Of a DNA stretch of 64,000 nt, positions 62,356 to 64,000 are shown one piece after another. Numbering within the stretch: the first letter of the stretch is position 1; every line of letters starts with the position of its first letter. The position numbers and the translations under genes were made by a program. Location: NCBI RefSeq assembly GCF_048820975.1, contig NZ_JBMEUF010000001.1:2480001-2544000 (forward strand), read 5' to 3'. This stretch comes from Glaciecola sp048820975. Lineage in GTDB: Bacteria; Pseudomonadota; Gammaproteobacteria; Enterobacterales; Alteromonadaceae. Below the pieces are notes generated by a model, which saw nothing but the letters and a program-made list of their open reading frames with translations, was not told the DNA's origin and searched no databases.

Positions 62356-62931
62356 TTACTTCTTAACGCCTTCAACAACAAGGCTTAGCTCTACGTTTGC
62401 AGAAGCAGGACCTAAGTCCATTTTCACATCAAAATCTTTCATCTTAAAGCTAGTAGTGCCCGTAAAACCTGCGCGATAACCACCCCATGGATCATCGCCT
62501 TCACCAATGGCAACCGCATCAATACTTAGCGGTTTAGTTACACCGTTAAAAGTGAAATCACCGTTAATCACAAACTTGTCATCGCCTTTGCTTTCAATTG
62601 AGGTTGAAGTAAAGCTAGCTTCAGGGTATTTGTTGGTATTTAAGAAATCAGCACCGCGCAAGTGCTTATCACGCTCGGCGTGGTTTGAGTCTACGCTTGT
62701 AGTATCTATGGTCACATTCACTTTCCCCTCTGATAGCTTGTTTGCATCATAAGAGAAATCACCTGAGAAATCGTTAAAGCGGCCCACAACAAAACTATAG
62801 CCTAAATGGCTTACACTAAATTGAATGGATGCATGAGCACCTTTGGTATCAATCACGTAGTCAGCCGCATTAGCAGCAAATGGCAATAATAATGATGAAG
62901 CAAATAGTGAAGCAATAATATGTTTTTTCAT
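62356..62931 (-). CDS. YceI-family periplasmic lipid-binding-like protein
   Basis: A 191-aa exported protein (signal peptide ending NAA-DY) with the YceI beta-barrel fold. Segments HASIQFSVSHLGYSFVVGRF, VNVTIDTTSVDSNHAERDKHLRG, FLNTNKYPEASFTST and FTFNGVTKPLSI are diagnostic. YceI proteins bind isoprenoid-type lipids, and are found beside cytochrome b561 genes, as here. The gene lies 27 bp after the b561 gene on the same strand. Confidence 0.94.
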   Translation of the reverse strand: MKKHIIASLFASSLLLPFAANAADYVIDTKGAHASIQFSVSHLGYSFVVGRFNDFSGDFSYDANKLSEGKVNVTIDTTSVDSNHAERDKHLRGADFLNTNKYPEASFTSTSIESKGDDKFVINGDFTFNGVTKPLSIDAVAIGEGDDPWGGYRAGFTGTTSFKMKDFDVKMDLGPASANVELSLVVEGVKK

Positions 62932-62958
62932 TTTTGGTTCCTTAAATTTTAGTAAAAA

Positions 62959-63516
62959 TTAACGTTGGTCATTTGACACAGGCTTTAGCATTCTGCGTAA
63001 AGTCGCATCTTTATCTACTACATGGTGTTTAATTGCCCCAGCTGCATGTAATACAACCAACACAATTAAACTGTAAGCTGCATATTTGTGAATAGCGCCA
63101 GCAACATCGGCTTGATTATTAAAAAGCTCACCAGGAAACGGCACTTCAAACCAGTCGAATACCCAAATATTGCGGCCATCTGCGGTTGAAATCAAAATGC
63201 CTGAAAACATAATGCTTAGCATAAGCAAATAAAGTAACAGGTGCGTGAACGAGGCAACTTTTTGCTCCCATTTAGCATGAGAAAGTGCGTCAGGATTTTT
63301 CGAAAACCATCGCCACAATAAGCGTCCAAAACTCAATGCTAGTAACAGCAAGCCAACACTTTTGTGTATGTGCGGTGCATCTTGATACCACGCGCTGTAA
63401 TAGGTTAATTCAACCATCCAATAACCCAATGCGAATAAGCCCAGTATTGTAAAACCTGACACCCAATGAAATATTATACTGATGAGGCCATAACCCTCAG
63501 GCTTGTTTGCTAACAT
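62959..63516 (-). CDS. Cytochrome b561 (YceJ-like)
   Basis: A 185-aa inner-membrane di-heme b-type cytochrome with four hydrophobic helices. Heme-ligand histidines are seen in IFHWVSG, HIHKSVGLLL, FTHLLLYLLML and VLHAAGAIKHH. It probably moves electrons between quinol and periplasmic acceptors. ATG 63516 is chosen because GGGGAG precedes it at the correct distance; the longer TTG-started frame starts within that site. Upstream IR 63518-63541 covers the ribosome site. Confidence 0.92.
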   Translation of the reverse strand: MLANKPEGYGLISIIFHWVSGFTILGLFALGYWMVELTYYSAWYQDAPHIHKSVGLLLLALSFGRLLWRWFSKNPDALSHAKWEQKVASFTHLLLYLLMLSIMFSGILISTADGRNIWVFDWFEVPFPGELFNNQADVAGAIHKYAAYSLIVLVVLHAAGAIKHHVVDKDATLRRMLKPVSNDQR

Positions 63517-63517
63517 C

Positions 63518-63541
63518 TGTTCACTCCCCAAATAGTGAACA
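63518..63541. promoter_or_regulatory. Inverted repeat over the b561 ribosome site
   Basis: TGTTCACT and AGTGAACA are perfect 8-bp arms with an 8-base spacer that includes the GGGGAG ribosome site of cytochrome b561 on the minus strand. It could be a regulator binding site, or, as an RNA hairpin, a translation block. The 220-bp gap 63532-63751 holds nothing else recognised. Confidence 0.5.
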
Positions 63542-63751
63542 TTATTATAAGACTAATTTTGGGAAAGAAAATCACTAAAAATAGGCAATACCTTTCGATT
63601 TATTAGAAGGGTCTGAGTGCATTTTTTTAAAAGGAAATTTTGGTAGGTACGGAGTTTTTAGAAGATGAAGTTCACGCCACGCTAAAACATATGTAAACAG
63701 AGCAGCCCAAGCTACCCTGTTTGAACACTAAGCATACATGAAATGCTTGGC

Positions 63752-64000
63752 TTATCTCTTTTTGTTTTCATAACCCGAATGGAGCTGAACATCAATTGCG
63801 TTTAACACCTCCGAACGACTAATAGAACCTATTAACACACCTGATTCATCAAGCACTGGATATACTTTTGGCTTCTCTTTAATCATCATTTGTGCAAGTT
63901 CAATAATAGAATCGTTACCTTGAACTGATAACACTGGCGTTTTCATAATATCTTCAACACGAGCTACTTGTTCTCGGTAATAACTTGAGGTAATCATTTG
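63752..64000 (-). CDS. CBS-domain protein (5' part beyond window)
   Basis: The C-terminal portion of a protein, with one CBS domain visible at VEDIMKTPVLSVQGNDSIIELAQMMIKEKPKVYPVLDESGVLIGSISRSEVLNAI (pattern seen in three parts of under 20 residues). An ATG occurs at 63997, but paired CBS domains are normal for this family (a first CBS plus the YYREQVARVEDIM linker here), so the frame probably continues beyond the window edge. CBS pairs bind adenosyl nucleotides. Ends in a basic tail (YENKKR). Confidence 0.75.
   Translation of the reverse strand, partial: QMITSSYYREQVARVEDIMKTPVLSVQGNDSIIELAQMMIKEKPKVYPVLDESGVLIGSISRSEVLNAIDVQLHSGYENKKR

Overview
The window reads as chromosomal DNA of a marine gammaproteobacterium of the Alteromonadales type. 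The pointers are three large TonB-dependent receptors, abundant c-di-GMP and two-component proteins, moderate GC, Alteromonas-like proteins such as the LytTR/CPBP pair and the small DRR-motif protein, and no phage or plasmid core genes. The family-level placement is an inference from gene content; no rRNA or tRNA lies in the window.

Layout. 1-6.1 kb: the 3' part of sbcC, then an Oar-like TonB receptor on the other strand, followed by a decayed copy of the sbcC 3' end. 6.5-13 kb: a signalling block with a GGDEF-EAL protein, an MHYT-PAS hybrid kinase and an HD-GYP response regulator. 13.2-17.6 kb: a xanthine/urate-type permease whose last 69 bp are repeated perfectly beyond a two-gene secreted module (GDPD-like enzyme plus unknown protein). 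17.6-22.5 kb: an FG-GAP repeat lipoprotein and an alpha/beta-hydrolase lipoprotein. 22.8-27.5 kb: TonB receptor, orphan 375-aa protein and RpiR regulator. 27.5-33 kb: a Kef-type antiporter with its flavoprotein partner, then a LysR regulator divergent from a CmcJ/NvfI-type oxidoreductase and a crotonase. 33-39.6 kb: an accessory stretch with REP-like hairpins, a GIY-YIG protein, LytTR and CPBP membrane proteins, and AT-rich orphans.

39.6-61.2 kb is a nearly complete purine catabolism locus. Adenine deaminase feeds hypoxanthine, and guanine deaminase feeds xanthine. XdhABC makes urate. PuuD, a membrane urate oxidase with its own cytochrome c domain, starts the ureide steps, followed by UraH, UraD, PuuE (allantoinase), an allantoate amidohydrolase and a PucG-type ureidoglycine-glyoxylate aminotransferase. 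An amidase, a gamma-glutamyltransferase-like protein and a TSUP permease sit in the same operon as the last two. This suggests an oxalurate/oxamate branch like the Klebsiella hpx system, but without a visible oxamate carbamoyltransferase. A guanine/hypoxanthine permease and a RutR-like TetR regulator are included, and a TonB receptor is divergent from the ureide operon.

Two operator types can be read. TGAAACAAATGTTTCA-like palindromes lie before both the 13-kb permease and the ureide operon, 29 kb apart. A near-perfect RutR-type box lies before the guanine/hypoxanthine permease, with a related palindrome between tetR and xdhA.

61.3-64 kb holds a small DRR-motif protein, a periplasmic rhodanese, a probable gene remnant, a cytochrome b561/YceI pair and the C-terminal part of a CBS-domain protein.
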